Assembly (NCBI GenBank): GCA_019279435.1
Contig: JAAALK010000287.1
Span: 17,236,162-17,300,161 of the forward strand
From: Zizania palustris
Taxonomy: Eukaryota > Streptophyta > Magnoliopsida > Poales > Poaceae
Length of the DNA stretch: 64,000 nucleotides
Reading direction: 5' to 3'
Below the pieces are notes generated by a model. It was given only the letters and a program-made list of their open reading frames with translations. It was not told where the DNA came from and did not search any database. The position numbers and the translations under genes are program-made. Positions 12,401 through 23,859 of the stretch are shown piece after piece. Every line of letters starts with the position of its first letter. The first letter of the stretch is position 1.

Positions 12401-13569
12401 ACTGTGACGGACTTGTTGGCACAGTCGATCACACCCTTGTGCTTCATCAACCAATCCATCCCTAGGATGAGGTCGAGTCCGGTGCACTTTATGAGGACTG
12501 GCTCAGCCCGGAACAATATTCCTTGGATCTCTATCTTAACCTTAGGACTGTATAAGTGGGCTAAGGTTTTATTGCCTGGAGTGGCAATCATCATGGGGAC
12601 GGATAGAGGGAGCACGTCCAAGTTGTGGGTTTTCACAAAGTCTTCCGAGACGAAAGAGTGCGTTGCTCCAGAGTCAAATAAAATCATAGCTGGTACGGAA
12701 TTTGCGGTAAACGTACCGAGCACGACTTCGGGAGCCTCCTAAGCTTCCTCCGCGTTGATGTGGTTGATGCGAGCATGAACCGCCTGGTTGGGTGCTACGC
12801 CTTGGGGCTGCTTGGGGTGAGGACACTGGTGCGAATAGTGCCCTTCCTTCCGGCAGTTGAAGCAGACGACCAGCCTCCCTTGGCGATCCTTCAAGATCGG
12901 GGCCTTGGCGGCGGGCGTCGGTCCGCACCTCTTCTGGCGCGTAGCGAGCCAGACGGTTGAACTCATGGAGGTACTCCATGATGGTCTGGCTGCCCTAGTG
13001 CAGGTCGTGGAACTCCTACTGCTTCACCGCGATGACACCGGCGGGGACGTGGGCGGCGCGAAAGGCGATGGTGAACTCCGCCCATGTTAGCACGTGGTCC
13101 TCGGGCTAGGACTAGCGGTAGTTGTCCCACCATTTTGCGGCGGGACCTTGGAGCTAATGAGTGGCGAAGGCCACTCTCTCCCGGTCGGTGCAGGGGAGGA
13201 GGTCCAGCTTCTTCCCAATTGTGCGGAGCCAATCTCCGGCCTCCATGGGGTTGGTGGTGCTAGAGAAGATGGGCGGGCGCACACGCAGGAACTCCGAGAG
13301 TTGGGGAGCGGGTGTGGGTGCTGGTGCGCGAGGGGCGGGCTCCCCATTTTGCAGACGGTCCAATTGAGCTTGTTGGTGCTGCATTTGAGTGAGGAGGCGG
13401 TGATTAGTTGGTTCTGGTTCGCCATCATTTATGCCAAGGTGAGATGGTTGGCGGATGGCGACCCAGACTGTCGTGAGCCCGTTGCACCCCAGTAGGGTAC
13501 AACACCCTCGGGCGCGTCACGGCTTCCTCCTTCTCTGTTGTTGGAGCCGGTGTTCTGGTGGTCAGCCGT
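9424..13569 (-). pseudogene. gag-pol polyprotein of element A (defective)
   Basis: Order from the 5' end: Gag (13569 to about 12850) with an intact CCHC knuckle CFNCRKEGHYSHQC; protease with DSGATHSF (about 12670); RT (12366-11450); RNase H with VYCDASRQGLG (about 11310); integrase with HPG..CDTC zinc finger and a D,D,E core (about 10640-10150); and a C-terminal chromodomain-like segment (about 9600-9430). The RT box reads FIDN instead of FIDD, losing a catalytic aspartate. In-frame stops are at 9985, 9991, 11380, 12367 and 12739. The gag start is ACG where element B has ATG. Gag also lacks about 320 bp and one further base relative to B. The chromodomain is known to steer integration toward heterochromatin. 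Confidence 0.9.
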
Positions 13570-13769
13570 CTTCTGAATATACGATGTTATAAGGCAGAAA
13601 GATGATGAAACAACAATACAATCAAAAATAGCTCATAAGGCTCATGCATATAAACCAAGTGGTAAAAAGTGTTCATTACAATCAAGCTCTTATTCTACCT
13701 ACAACACAAGTTGTTGTAGATAGCACCACATACAAAAATTATTATAACTAAAACAGCGGTAACTAGCGC
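13570..13769 (-). other. spacer between pre-gag frame and gag in element A
   Basis: AT-rich, non-coding on both strands. The matching spacer in element B is 59121-59305. It could hold an internal start or splice signal, but none is clear. Confidence 0.4.
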
Positions 13770-14552
13770 CTACTCGCCACCGGAGGCGGTCTCCGTGCTC
13801 TCGGAACCACGAGTACGCGGCTCCCGAGGGATGGTGGGCTCGAGGAAATTCTCGATGATTGGGTCGGAGACGAGGCCGGGGCGTGGTGCAGGGGCGCTGG
13901 CGGTGGACGGTCCGGCGGTGGAGGGGTGTGGCGGGATCCTCTTGGGGTGAGGGGCGGGCTCACGGATGGGATTCCTCTTCCTCAGGAGGAGGGGAACCAT
14001 CTCCGTGATGTCCTTCTGCAGCTGCATAATCTTGCGCTGCAGCTCGCCATTCTGTTGGATCAAGTTCTTTGTCTCCTCACAAAGAAACTCAACCGCCTCA
14101 TGGTGCTCATCGGCGTCGAGCACCGCCTCAGTATGGAGGTCATCCATAGCCTAAAAAAGATGCGACTGCCGGGCCATGACCAAGTCACGCACGGAGTGAA
14201 CTCCGAGGTAGATGTTGCGGTAGGTGCTGGGAGTGCGCTTCGGCACAAGCCGGAAAGACGAGTTTTGAAGATGATCATCATAGATCATTCTCAATTCCAT
14301 AAGGGCCTGGAAAGCGACGCGTTGGCACGCGACGTCGAAAGTCGGGCCCCCAAGCGCAGTGGAGTAGGGCGGCAGGTGCTCTCCGGAGCCAGGGACGGTG
14401 AGGGAGACGTCGCAGGGTCCGGCAAACTCCTCCAGGTACACCCCCTAGAATTCAGGCTCGAAGAGGAATCCGAGGAAGGTGAGCATCATGCGGAGCTCCC
14501 TAACAAAGCCCTCAAAGTGGTGGCAGTAGCTGTGAACTTGGTAGACTGGCAT
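13770..14552 (-). pseudogene. pre-gag ORF of element A, unknown function, coiled coil
   Basis: A 261-codon frame on the gag strand starts MPVYQVHSYCHHFEG at 14552 and ends ETASGGE at 13770, upstream of gag. It has two in-frame stops (14445, a TGG to TAG type change, and 14151). Codons about 130-185 read as a coiled coil (DADEHHEAVEF, then NGELQRKIMQLQKDI). A basic proline-rich stretch and an acidic tail follow. The start codon lies right after a TTTTTGTAG acceptor-like sequence, so it may begin a spliced exon. Element B keeps the same frame without stops over its shared part. I do not recognise a family. A role as an accessory protein made from its own or a spliced transcript is inference. 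Confidence 0.6.
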
Positions 14553-14677
14553 CTACAAAAACAACAAGTTGAAGAAAAGTGAGGGGAGGAACAAAGTTTA
14601 TAAAGTAGGTTTTTGGGAAATAAATTTTCTGCAGCTATTGGCTAGGCTGGTCTGTTTGGCTTCCTACAGTCAAGTCG

Positions 14678-14689
14678 GCTCTGATACCA
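14678..14689 (-). other. primer binding site of element A
   Basis: The minus strand reads TGGTATCAGAGC, the standard match to the 3' end of plant initiator Met-tRNA. It starts three bases past the 5' LTR end. It would prime minus-strand cDNA synthesis. Confidence 0.9.
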
Positions 14690-14692
14690 TCT

Positions 14693-17643
14693 TGTGGCGC
14701 CCCGATTTATCGAAATCGAGACATTATTGAATTTCCATAGAAAAACAATAATAACAAGAGGTTCATCATGCGACAATCGTACATACGACAAGTATTCATG
14801 GTACGCAGACCATGTTATTACATTAGAGTTTAATAAAAGCAATAATAAAAATTGAAATGCATGACGAATGCCTTCTTCAAGATCTTTTCACTTGACTGGG
14901 TCGCTACTCCAGACCGTCTTTGTAGTAGGCATCCTCTGAGGTGTTCAACGGGTAGGAGTACAAAAAGTAATCAACAAGCCACCGCAAATGCAGGTAATAA
15001 TGCAAGGTAATAACAAAGGAAGGACAATTGGCTAAAAGTGTGGAAAAGTACATTTTAAGTTATTGCAGTTAATGTAGTCAAGTTTTATCATGCGGAAAGT
15101 AAACATGAACAACAATAATATCATCTAACTCGAGGAGTACGTTTTACCTCCTCGCACAAAAGTCCTTACATGTCAAACCAGCATGCACATACATATCACA
15201 AGTAATCTAACTGTGGGATGTCACGCAACCCACCATGCATTCACTCACAACCACAACTCATCACCGACGGAATTCCAAAGATAAGAAGTAACGGGGATCA
15301 TATAGTAGAACCATTTTGCTACGACTCATTTTTATCCTATAGCGGTCGTGTCAATACATTGGACACTAGCTAATAATGCTAATAATGTGGTGACAAGGAG
15401 GTTAGGCGAGATAGCATGGCTTGGGTTGCACATCAAGGTCGGGGGATCCTAAATAAATATATTGTAAGGGTTTTCATTGGACTAATGCATGTATAGCCTA
15501 TGAGTTTTAGCGATAGTTTAATGAAACATGGGTTCAATATGCTAAAAAATGTTGTTTGGTGACTTGCCTTGTTCAGCGAAAGGTGAGGGAGGGACTTCTG
15601 GGAAGTATTCCGGTTCCTCGGCGGCATCATAGTCTTCCAAATATAAATAAAGTAAAATAAAATAAATACAACATTCAATTAAACAATATAAAACCACACA
15701 ACAAGCACATAGGTTTTGATTGGTCCAATTTAAAGAAAACCAAGTTGTTTAGTTTCTGAAACTTATTTTATGAATAATTTAAAAATAACTAAAATGGGAT
15801 AATGTCCTTTTTATAAGGGGTTTTTAATTGTGAATAATCTCATTTTAAGCTTTCTATTTAATTTAAAATAAATGGTTCAGAGAAAACTTAGTGGTTTCAT
15901 TATATGAACAGGAAATGAATAAATATAAACTTTATTTGAAATTTAAATAATTGAATTTGCATTTTACCCTAAGGGCATTTTAATACCTATTTAAATAAAC
16001 ATGGAAAGTCCAAAGTAAACATACTGTTTTTATTGTATGAACATGTAGAGAATAATATTACAAATTTTCTGAAATTGAAATGGTAATTTTTGAAGTTAAA
16101 ATGCGCGAGATATGAATTTTACAAGTTTAAAATAGTTTCTAGAATTTATTTTAAATTTAAAATCACCTCGGGTCCACGGTGAGCCAGGCCCACGATGAAC
16201 CCGCGCACTGTGCGCGTGGTCCGGCCCAATCTGGACCGTTGGATCCAGATCCAACGCGCGAGGGCGAGGCGGGGGCGTTAAGTTAACGTGGACGGCTGAG
16301 ATTAACAGACTAAACCGGTACGCGATGAACGGCTCGGATTAAGCCTGAGTTTTAAATAGAAACGAACGTGCGAGATTAAAACGTAACGTTTCGTTCAGAT
16401 CCGACGGTGCGGATTAGATCGCGCACGAGGGGATATAGGCGTCATCCGATCGCGATCGCACGGTCGGGATCAAATCCGACACGGCACGGGTACTCGACCT
16501 GTGCCGGTCGTCTTCTCTGACGACGGCGAGCGGGCCAGGGGCCACGGCGAGCGATGGCGGCCCTAGCTAAGCCTAGAAACGGAAAGAGGACGCCTAGGGG
16601 AACACGTAGGTACCTTAGGCGAGGCGAGAGGTCGACGGAGCGCGGTCGGCGGCGAGGGTAGACGACGGAGTGGTTCGAGTTCCTCGTCGGCGATGGTGCT
16701 CCGGCGGGGTTCATCATCGGCGGAGGGGTGCCCGAGGTTGGCGAGGTCCGTGCGGTCACAATGGTGTGGTCGGCGAGGATGGGAGAGGTCACCGGCGACG
16801 GGGAGTGGTGACCGGAGTGTGGGCGGCGGTGGTGCGCTAAAAACCGAAGTGCAGGGGCTCTGTTCGTTCTCGCAGCGAGTGAGCGTGGGGGATCAAACGC
16901 GGATGGTCAGGGGGTTTAAATAGGGCCACCGGCAGAGCTCGCATGCAAGGAAAGCCGAGGGAGGGACTTAACTCGCCGGCGAGGGCTCGGCCATGCACGC
17001 GCAGCGTGATCCCGGGGCGTAATCGTGAGGATTAATGAGGGGAAACGGTCGGCCGGGCGTGGGGGACCGTTTAATGGCGACAGATTTAAGAGGGGGGCCA
17101 GCGAGGCAGATCCGAGGCGGGGGTCGTCGGCCGGCGCAATTTGGGGGCGGAGGCGGGAGGTAGACGACGGGTCTGACAGGTGGGCCAAGGCGGTCACCGG
17201 GCGCGAGCGCACGAGGGCGGTGGCTGACGGGTGGGCCAAGGCAGTCGGGCGCACGGGCGCAGAGAGAGGTGGTCTCTGACGGGTTGGGCCCAGGTGTCAG
17301 TACGGGCGCGAGGAAGGGAGTGGGCTGGGCCGGTCGGGAGAGAGAGAAAGGGAGGGGGAGGCCCATTACTGTTTAAAAGGTTTTTTGATTTAAAATAATT
17401 GTAGAAATTGGTTTAAAATAATAGGGCTACTTCCAAGGTTGATAAAAATTTGTAAAAATTTTCAAAAATATATCTTGGCCTTGGGATCATATACAAAATT
17501 TTCCAGCTCCTGGTTTGGTCATTTCCTCTAGGTTTTAGTTCAAAAGGGCTAAGGAGGGTATTTAAAGGTATTTCCAAAATAATAAATTCCAGGAAATTAG
17601 ATTAAATAATATTTTTATTCCTTTGAAAATTTGGGGTGTTACA
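14693..17643 (-). repeat. 5' LTR of element A (2.95 kb, with internal deletions)
   Basis: It is the partner of 5952-9379. It lacks about 435 bp that in the other LTR lies between two AACCC copies (6486 and 6921), and about 42 bp in the GC-rich part. The remaining sequence shows scattered substitutions, mostly transitions, so A is not recent. The deletions postdate or accompany the insertion because the other LTR keeps both segments. Confidence 0.9.
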
Positions 17644-17789
17644 CCTTTGGACTGAGGTTGACCCTTTGGTGATGGGTGTTTACTCATCACTATTGATGTC
17701 ACATTACTGACGTGATAAGGGTGACAGAAGAAATGCCTATCACTAATGTACGTTATGACCCGTCACTAATGTATGTTTGTGTGGTAGTG
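17644..17789. repeat. right end of the CACTA-like element with subterminal repeats
   Basis: It carries TCATCACTA, CATTACTGACG, ATCACTAATG and CCGTCACTAATG motifs and ends GTGGTAGTG. It pairs with the left end at 3128. Confidence 0.7.
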
Positions 17790-20294
17790 TTGGTTGGGGC
17801 ATCATCCTTCGCCATGACAATTGAGGGAGTATGAACACACTCTTTAGGATTGTCCTTGGGAGCCAGCTGCATCCAAAGGGCGGTATGGATTACATGAGAG
17901 AAAAATGAAAAAAAAAATGAGATGAACAAGTGAAGATACCTAGTGAGTAGTGTCAGCATAAATAGACGATGCCTCGGAGACAGTGATGGTGCCTTTCAGC
18001 ATATCTACCCTAGAAGCATCGGCACCAACAGGCATAGCCCTGGTGACAACCACGCCCGTGGCAATGACATTGGTGGCAGCCGATACATTCATATCGGTGG
18101 CAACAACCTCCAGCGTATCGGCTCGAGCAGTGACCGCCACGGCAACAACTCTAAAAGCCTTTGCCGGTCGAGGATTGACGGGTTCATCCGACATATGGTC
18201 GAACACCATGTAGAGGGAATCGACATCAATAGGAAATGATGGTGGTTGAAGACAAATAAGATGTCCAACGTCATGATTACAAAGGAAGAAATGTTGACAC
18301 TAAAGATAGGTGCAAACCTAGGCAGACGATGGGACTTCGGACATCGACGGAGTATGAACGACAGGGGCTAGTGCAGTCGAGGAGGTGATCGATGTTGGAT
18401 GCAAAATAGATGGGTCCATCTGACCAACACGGGTCGTGGTGGATCGGCGTATGGCCGGGGTTGATGTTTGGCACTTACGCGCAAAGACCTTAGACCGTTT
18501 ACCACTTATCCAAGCCATAGGAGTAGGGACCCCAGTTCCCAAGTTTGTAGTGGCTGATACTGGTTCGTATTGTTTTTGCCGACTGCTAGAACTCATTGGA
18601 GGAGCATCGAGGTCATCTTCTTGCAAGAGGTAGAGGTAAACATGTGGAAGAAAGACAATGATAAAACATGCAAAAGGGATAAGTCGAAGCACACACCTCG
18701 GGCCCTGCGCCAACATCACTTGGGTGAAGTCGCTGCCGATAGATCAGTGAAGGGTGTTTGAATATGTGCTACTTTAGTTTGCCCTACCATTAATGAAAGG
18801 TAGTGGAGGACGCCCGACAGGCTGCCTAGGAAAAGAAGTCGCCAGTAGAGATCACATCGATCATATGAAAAAAGGTGGTCCCACTCCAAGGTATTCTTGA
18901 CTTCCCCATCAACATGAATTTGATCAATGAAGAATAGGTGGGGTGGGAGTTGACTGAAGCCTAATTGTCTTGCAAAGACCGATGGGTGGTAAAACTCATA
19001 AGAGCCCTTCCGAAAATAATCATCGGTGAAGATAACAGGCAGAAGTCAAGAAGAAATGGTGGTTGTGAAAATGCAGGTGGATTCCTCATCTCGAAATATA
19101 TCGGGTAAAACTAGTCAGTGGGGGCACTCATACTCCGTGTAATACTCGAAAACATACCAGATGGCCCGATCAGAGAATCCAAGATAAAAACCCTTGAAGC
19201 AGTGAACTAAGGAAACATGAGATAAAGGAAAGGAAGAATGGCATGCCACCGCCTCACCTAAAGAATAGCACCGACAGAAAATGGGAGCAGCTAACTCTAG
19301 AAAATCGACAGGAAAACACATCAAAGCAAAAGGGGGGCCACCAACAACAACGATCATATACAGATTAAGCTAGAGCTAGAGAATCCACCATGGGCCATTA
19401 AGATGATCGATGGGATCACTAGCCGAAAGCTTGGCCGATATGAGATGTAGAAGATGATAAGTGGATCCGAGAAGGTATCGTCCAAGAGGAATCTTTGCAT
19501 AGGCAACAAGACGTTTAGCCATGAATTGGAACTAGAAGGTTAGGCCCAAGGCCGATACGCAAAAAACAAACCACTCTAACCAGAGGGTGAGGAAAGCTAC
19601 ATGTTCATGAACATCCACTAGGCCGGTTTTCTCGTTGTATCTTGTGATGTATCGGCCCCAGCTATCAATGGATTTGGTGCCAAGATGATAGGTAAGTTTA
19701 GAATGAAAGGATAAGGGGCTGGCCGATGAATCGATATCAAGGCAGGTCAGGAACAAGAAATCGAGTAAGGAAGGACTCATCGGCCCATGACCAAAAACAA
19801 AGGCATTCAAGGCATCGGACCAAAGTAACAAGAAGCGGTCAGCATTGGCTCATTTTGGTATGGTTCAGCAAGGGAAAGGCCGATGCAATGGCCGATGTCA
19901 ATTTCTTCCCAATCAGCATGGTAGGAGGCCGATACTCTAAGGTACAAGTCAAGCCAACTGGGAGAGGAGGAGGAAAAGACTCTAAGCTAGATTGCCAAAC
20001 GGAAAAGAGCATGGGAGAGAACTTGAAAGGGATTAGGCAAGATTCGGCATTAATAAAATCAATGGGGTCAGGATTACCTATAGGGCCCAAGAAGAAACAA
20101 GACAGGTGAGTATCTATTGGAATCAAAACCTGGTTCTACAAGTTCTACAAAGAAGAAAGTAAAAGAAAAGTGAAAACAATGGGAGAAGAAAAGGAAAAGA
20201 CAGACGAACCAAGGAAATCAAGAACATCAAAAAGCAGTAGGAAAAAATAATAATATTGAAGACTTACCTAGGAAATCTCGTTAATGGTAGCCAT
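17790..20294 (-). pseudogene. 5' part of element E opposite-strand gene, plant mobile domain (PMD)-like protein
   Basis: The likely start is ATG at 20294, followed by a short exon and a donor TAG|GTAAGT (20268/20267). Downstream, 20126-18780 reads as a plant mobile domain: an HEHVAFLTLWLEWFVFC box (about 19610-19560), then IPLGRYLLGSTYHLLH, GPWWILQLWLN-like and LGFSQLPPHLFF (about 18970-18930) segments. A low-complexity Ser/Thr/Pro linker follows (18620-18320), then an Ala/Val-rich part (18210-17940), separated by intron-like gaps. PMD proteins occur in plant genomes both as host genes and inside gypsy elements and MULEs. Several stops are present and the gene is cut by the CACTA-like element, so it is inactive. 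Its function in the retroelement life cycle is not established. Confidence 0.75.
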
Positions 20295-20878
20295 CCTAGC
20301 ATCGCCAGAGTGCGGGACCAAAGAGGGAGAAGAACAACAAGCTCGGGGGACAAGAGTTCTGTGTGTACAGGAAGCATAAAGGGAAAAGTGAGTGCTCGAC
20401 AGGCACTTATAGAACAGAACGACTCCATGGCAGTCGGGTCAAACTGATCCCGCCAGATCTGGTGGGACCACCTGCAACGTTCGGCAAAAGGTAATCACGA
20501 GTATAGTTTTTGAAGGGCCGAAATCTTTGCACGTCCGAGAATAAAGGAACTGAATCTTTGGCTTAAAGGTCACCAATACAAAAACTATGTGGGATGAAGC
20601 ATGTTCTGACACCACCACAAAATAAAAGTAAATGCATTAGACCAGGCGACACCCATCACAGTTGTGGACGACTGGGGAAGAAGAGGCAAAAAAGGAAAGT
20701 GATATAGAGCTAGAACCCTGGGTAAATTTTATTTGAAGTACTAGAAGATGAAGAGTTTCAGTTGGATAATTAAATGAATGTGAAAGGATGGTGTAGATGG
20801 ACATTTGAAATGACATGGTGACAGGAGATGATGATGGACAGTAATTTTGAAGCGTCAGAAGCCATTTAATGCTCTGAA
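20295..20878 (-). other. upstream region of the PMD-like gene
   Basis: There is no coding signal. By position this holds the promoter and 5' leader of the opposite-strand gene, between its start codon and the 3' LTR of element E. I see no clear TATA box. Confidence 0.4.
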
Positions 20879-20891
20879 ACTGGGGGGCATG
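20879..20891 (+). other. polypurine tract of element E
   Basis: ACTGGGGGGCATG directly precedes the LTR start TGTTGACG. It is a good plus-strand priming site. Confidence 0.65.
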
Positions 20892-22002
20892 TGTTGACGC
20901 CAAGATTTAATAAAGCCTAGGGCCCACTAGGGATGCCGCACAGTCAATGAAAGTCAAAGGGAGTCCAGTCAAAGGTGGTCAAAGAAGCCCATTCGTTACA
21001 ACATGATCGGATATGAAGGAGCCGATGGTGACAAGATGAAGATTATCCAGAATCGATTAGGATAGATTACTTGGACGGCAAGTCTCCAAACTATAAATAT
21101 ATATATATATATCTTATTAGTTAGGTCAAACACACACAAACCCTACAAACAACTACTCTTCAGCGCATCGCCACCCTTGGCTTCCCAAGGTTAATCCTGG
21201 TGGGATTTGATACTCGGAGCTGGGCTGCATTGTTTCAATCTCCGGTGAAGAAGTGAGTCCCGCCACCCCGACGATTGCATCGACTAGACTGATATCTCGA
21301 GGCTGCATCACATCGATCTCTTAAGGTATTGGTTTAGTTAGTGTGATCATCGGTTTATCTCAGTATATGTGTTAGGTCTAAGGCTACACCAGGTTGATCT
21401 CTTAGATTGATGTGATCTAGGTGTCATAGTTTGAAACTTTATCAGTTAGGTCTGGCATCTCTTGCTATTTGTATCTATTTCATGTTGTATATTGTTCATC
21501 TAAATAAAGCATTCCCGATACTTTGAAGTATTGTTAAGTTCATCATGGCTAGTTACTGTTTTGATTATGTCCAATCTTGTTATTACGATGATTTTAATGA
21601 TACACATATATTATCTAGCATGTTTTATTTATTTCTATCAGAGTACAAGCCGATAGGTTATCTTCAATTCAACGTTATATTCTATCTGGCATCGGGGAAC
21701 AGTCATTGGCCCATATGTGTAAACTACCCATCCCATTGGTCGATGGCGGGTTCACCCTGGTCGCTTTGCCTTGGTCATCGGCCCTATGGCCAATCCACGT
21801 TCTCACACGATTGCTTCATCCTTACCGCAGTCATCGGCTTGACAACCGATCGACTATGCTACTAATGTTGTTTTCTTTGTTTCCTTATCAATTGCAGGAT
21901 CAAACTGATTGGCATGCTCAGAACCCTTTTTCTAAGATTGTAGGACCTACACTAGAGTTAAGAAGATCTCTCAGACCACGCGTGTGACCAAAAATACACC
22001 AA
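20892..22002 (+). repeat. 3' LTR of element E (1.11 kb)
   Basis: It begins TGTTGACGCC and ends ACACCAACA, giving TGTTG/CAACA inverted ends. A TATAAATA box lies at 21092-21099 within a short TA repeat, oriented with gag. Copia F sequence starts directly after the LTR, so the insertion site is well defined; CTTAC (22003-22007) would be the right copy of the target duplication. Confidence 0.8.
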
Positions 22003-22510
22003 CACTTACCTATGTGCCCGATCTCGGTCTTTACTATTCTGAATCATTATCTCTTGAGTTATCTGGCTTTTTCGACATTGATTTTGGTGGGTAACAACTG
22101 GATCGCAAGTCGACTTCCGTTACTTGCCAGTTCCTTGGTTCTTCACTTGTTTCTTAGTCTTCGCGTAACCACCACAAAGGCCAAGTATGTAGCTACTACT
22201 AGCTGCTGCTCACAGTTGGTTTGGATGATTTCCACTCAGAGATTTTGGGTTTTCTTTCCCTGCTAGAGTGCCTTTATTTTGCAACAACGCCAGTGCAATT
22301 AGTATAGGGAAAAACCCATGTCTTCATTCGAAAACCAAACATATTGATGTGCGCTTTCACTTTCTGAGGGATCAATATGAGAAATGTGTCATTGTCCTTG
22401 TTCATGTTGATACCCATCATTAGTTGCCTGACATTCTTACCAAACCCCTAGATCAATCTACTTTGAGCATTTGTGAGGGTATTTGGGAGTTGTTTATCCT
22501 TTTTAGGATA
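22003..22510 (+). pseudogene. copia RNase H and pol C-terminus remnant (element F)
   Basis: In shifting frames the sequence reads as the end of Ty1/Copia Pol: a GLYYSESLSLELSGFF-D-DF segment, DRKSTS-TCQFLGSSLVSWSS, then AKYVAT-SCCSQLVWM (RNase H), SKTKHIDVRFHFLRD and LPDILTKPLDQ. This motif order is diagnostic of Copia RNase H. Stops and frameshifts are frequent. Everything upstream (gag, integrase, RT) lies left of element E, outside the window. Confidence 0.85.
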
Positions 22511-23859
22511 TTTTGTGTCTTTTCGTCTGAGTACATATCATGCATATTCATATATCCACACTTTGAGCTTGCTTCTGTTATATGATTGAGTTGCTTTTAC
22601 TCATTCCTGCTTGTATATGCTTTTGAATACCTATCGATGATCATGCTTTGTTTCAGTTCACATGATATATCTGATATCTGTCATATGCATAGCTTTTATG
22701 CTTTAAAATTGAAAAATGATCACCATTACTTTTAGTAACTAGTATGTGTAGGCTGAATGCTTTTACTATCTTTTACATGCCTAGTAGCTGAATCTTTTAC
22801 TTTGATGCAAATATGCAACTTGGACATCTATATGCTTTATATGAAAAACATGTTATAAAATGATAAAAATCATAAAAATGAAAAATCCATGTTTTTTATA
22901 CTTAAGTGAAAAGATCCAAGTGGGTTTACTATGTCGCATTGCATTGTTCTGGACTAGTTACTATAACACTTTGGTATGAACTAGGACATTGTAATGTACG
23001 CTAAGACCAATGTCTTAAGCTTTTGATGGTCCTATTCTAGCCTAGGCGTGATTTGGTCGGTTATCATAAGATTGACATGCAAATAACCCCTGGCACACAA
23101 ATGAAAAAGAAAAAGAAAAATCTTGAAAATATAAATATAACTAGTTTGTTGAAGCTCTTAGTTTTGGATAATGCTTATCTTGGTAGATACTCGCTAGCCT
23201 TAGCATTTCATGCTTTACTTTGCTTGTCTACTAGAAAATGTGGTGATTTTTTTATTTGCAAAAATCTGAAAATGCATGCTAATGACTTTCTTTGGATATC
23301 TTCTACTGCATTGATCATGTCATGTTCCTTAGACAATATTTTCTGTTATACTTGCTAGAGTTTGTAATTGCAGTTAATCACATCTAAGAAGCTTACTTTT
23401 TATACTCTACTTACACCCCAGTTGCATTCATTGCATATTTTGAGAAGGGGCTGCATTTTAGGGGGTTGAGTTTATGTATTTTTTAGTGCTTTTAGTCTCA
23501 CTTGATGAGTCCAGTTGTCAACAAGGGGGAGAAATTTTGGGATATTTGACCTTTTAGAAGAGTTTAGGGGGAGTTTTTGTCTTTCTCTGGGATTGATTTC
23601 ATACTCATTGGATATCCTTATTGATAATTCAGAGATTGCACTCATTTGGGTTTTTATTTGAAATCTTTGTTGATTTATTTTGTTTAACCATAATGACCTT
23701 TTTGGCTTTTTGTTTGGCTTTTGGTCATTATGGTTAAACCTTTTATTTTATTTTCTCCATTCTGTTCTCTTGTGTTTTGTTTTTCGTGTTTCCACATGTT
23801 TTGTAGGTTCCAAGTGCTGATGAGGAGAGTGTTGACAATGCACTCATCAAGGGGAAGAT
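22511..23859 (+). other. post-pol spacer of copia element F
   Basis: About 1.35 kb lies between the end of Pol and the 3' LTR. The length fits SIRE/Maximus-lineage elements, which have a long 3' region that sometimes holds an env-like frame; no such frame is readable here. Purine tracts AAGGGGGAGAAA (about 23524) and CAAGGGGAAGA (23848-23858) are present, the second just before the LTR. Confidence 0.6.

Larger units (their letters stand above)
5952..17643 (-). mobile_element. Element A: Tekay/Del-type chromodomain Ty3/Gypsy retrotransposon, complete ends, coding region dead
   Basis: Both LTRs are present (5952-9379 and 14693-17643), with a Met-tRNA type primer binding site beside the right LTR, a purine tract beside the left LTR, and gag-protease-RT-RNase H-integrase-chromodomain on the minus strand. 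CCTTT flanks the right end; nearly the same five bases, offset by one, precede the left end. These fit a 5-bp target duplication inside the CACTA-like element. A pre-gag frame lies between the leader and gag. Five pol stops, a gag deletion, a lost gag start and an altered RT active site show it can no longer move by itself. Confidence 0.9.
3128..17789. mobile_element. CACTA-like (En/Spm-type) non-autonomous transposon with B3 gene cargo, split by element A
   Basis: The right end reads GTGGTAGTG (17781-17789), the complement of CACTACCAC, and the left end reads TACTACCA (3128), so the termini match with one mutated first base. Flanking triplets are CTG and TTG, consistent with a 3-bp duplication that has one change. 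Both ends carry many copies of a TTTAGTGACGG / CCGTCACTAA subterminal motif, typical of CACTA elements. No transposase is present. Without gypsy element A (5952-17643) it is about 3 kb. It inserted into the opposite-strand gene of element E. The superfamily call rests on the CACTA end and subterminal repeats. Confidence 0.7.
1..22002 (+). mobile_element. Element E: degenerate non-autonomous Tat/Retand-like Ty3/Gypsy (5' end outside window)
   Basis: The sequence shows gag remnants (1-780), a protease remnant (about 1445-2008), an opposite-strand gene (2402-3127 and 17790-20294), a purine-rich tract and a 3' LTR (20892-22002). No reverse transcriptase, RNase H or integrase can be read in any frame between the protease and the opposite-strand gene, where only about 390 bp remain. 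E therefore looks like an internal-deletion derivative that depended on other elements for transposition. It is interrupted from 3128 to 17789 by a CACTA-like transposon. Placement in the Tat/Retand group rests on the opposite-strand gene between pol and the 3' LTR, a known layout of that group. It interrupts copia element F, whose RNase H resumes immediately after the LTR. Confidence 0.75.

Noticed and set aside
22511..23859. Possible env-like gene in copia F
   Set aside because: Only short frames without a signal peptide plus transmembrane pattern; sequence is too decayed to support a call.
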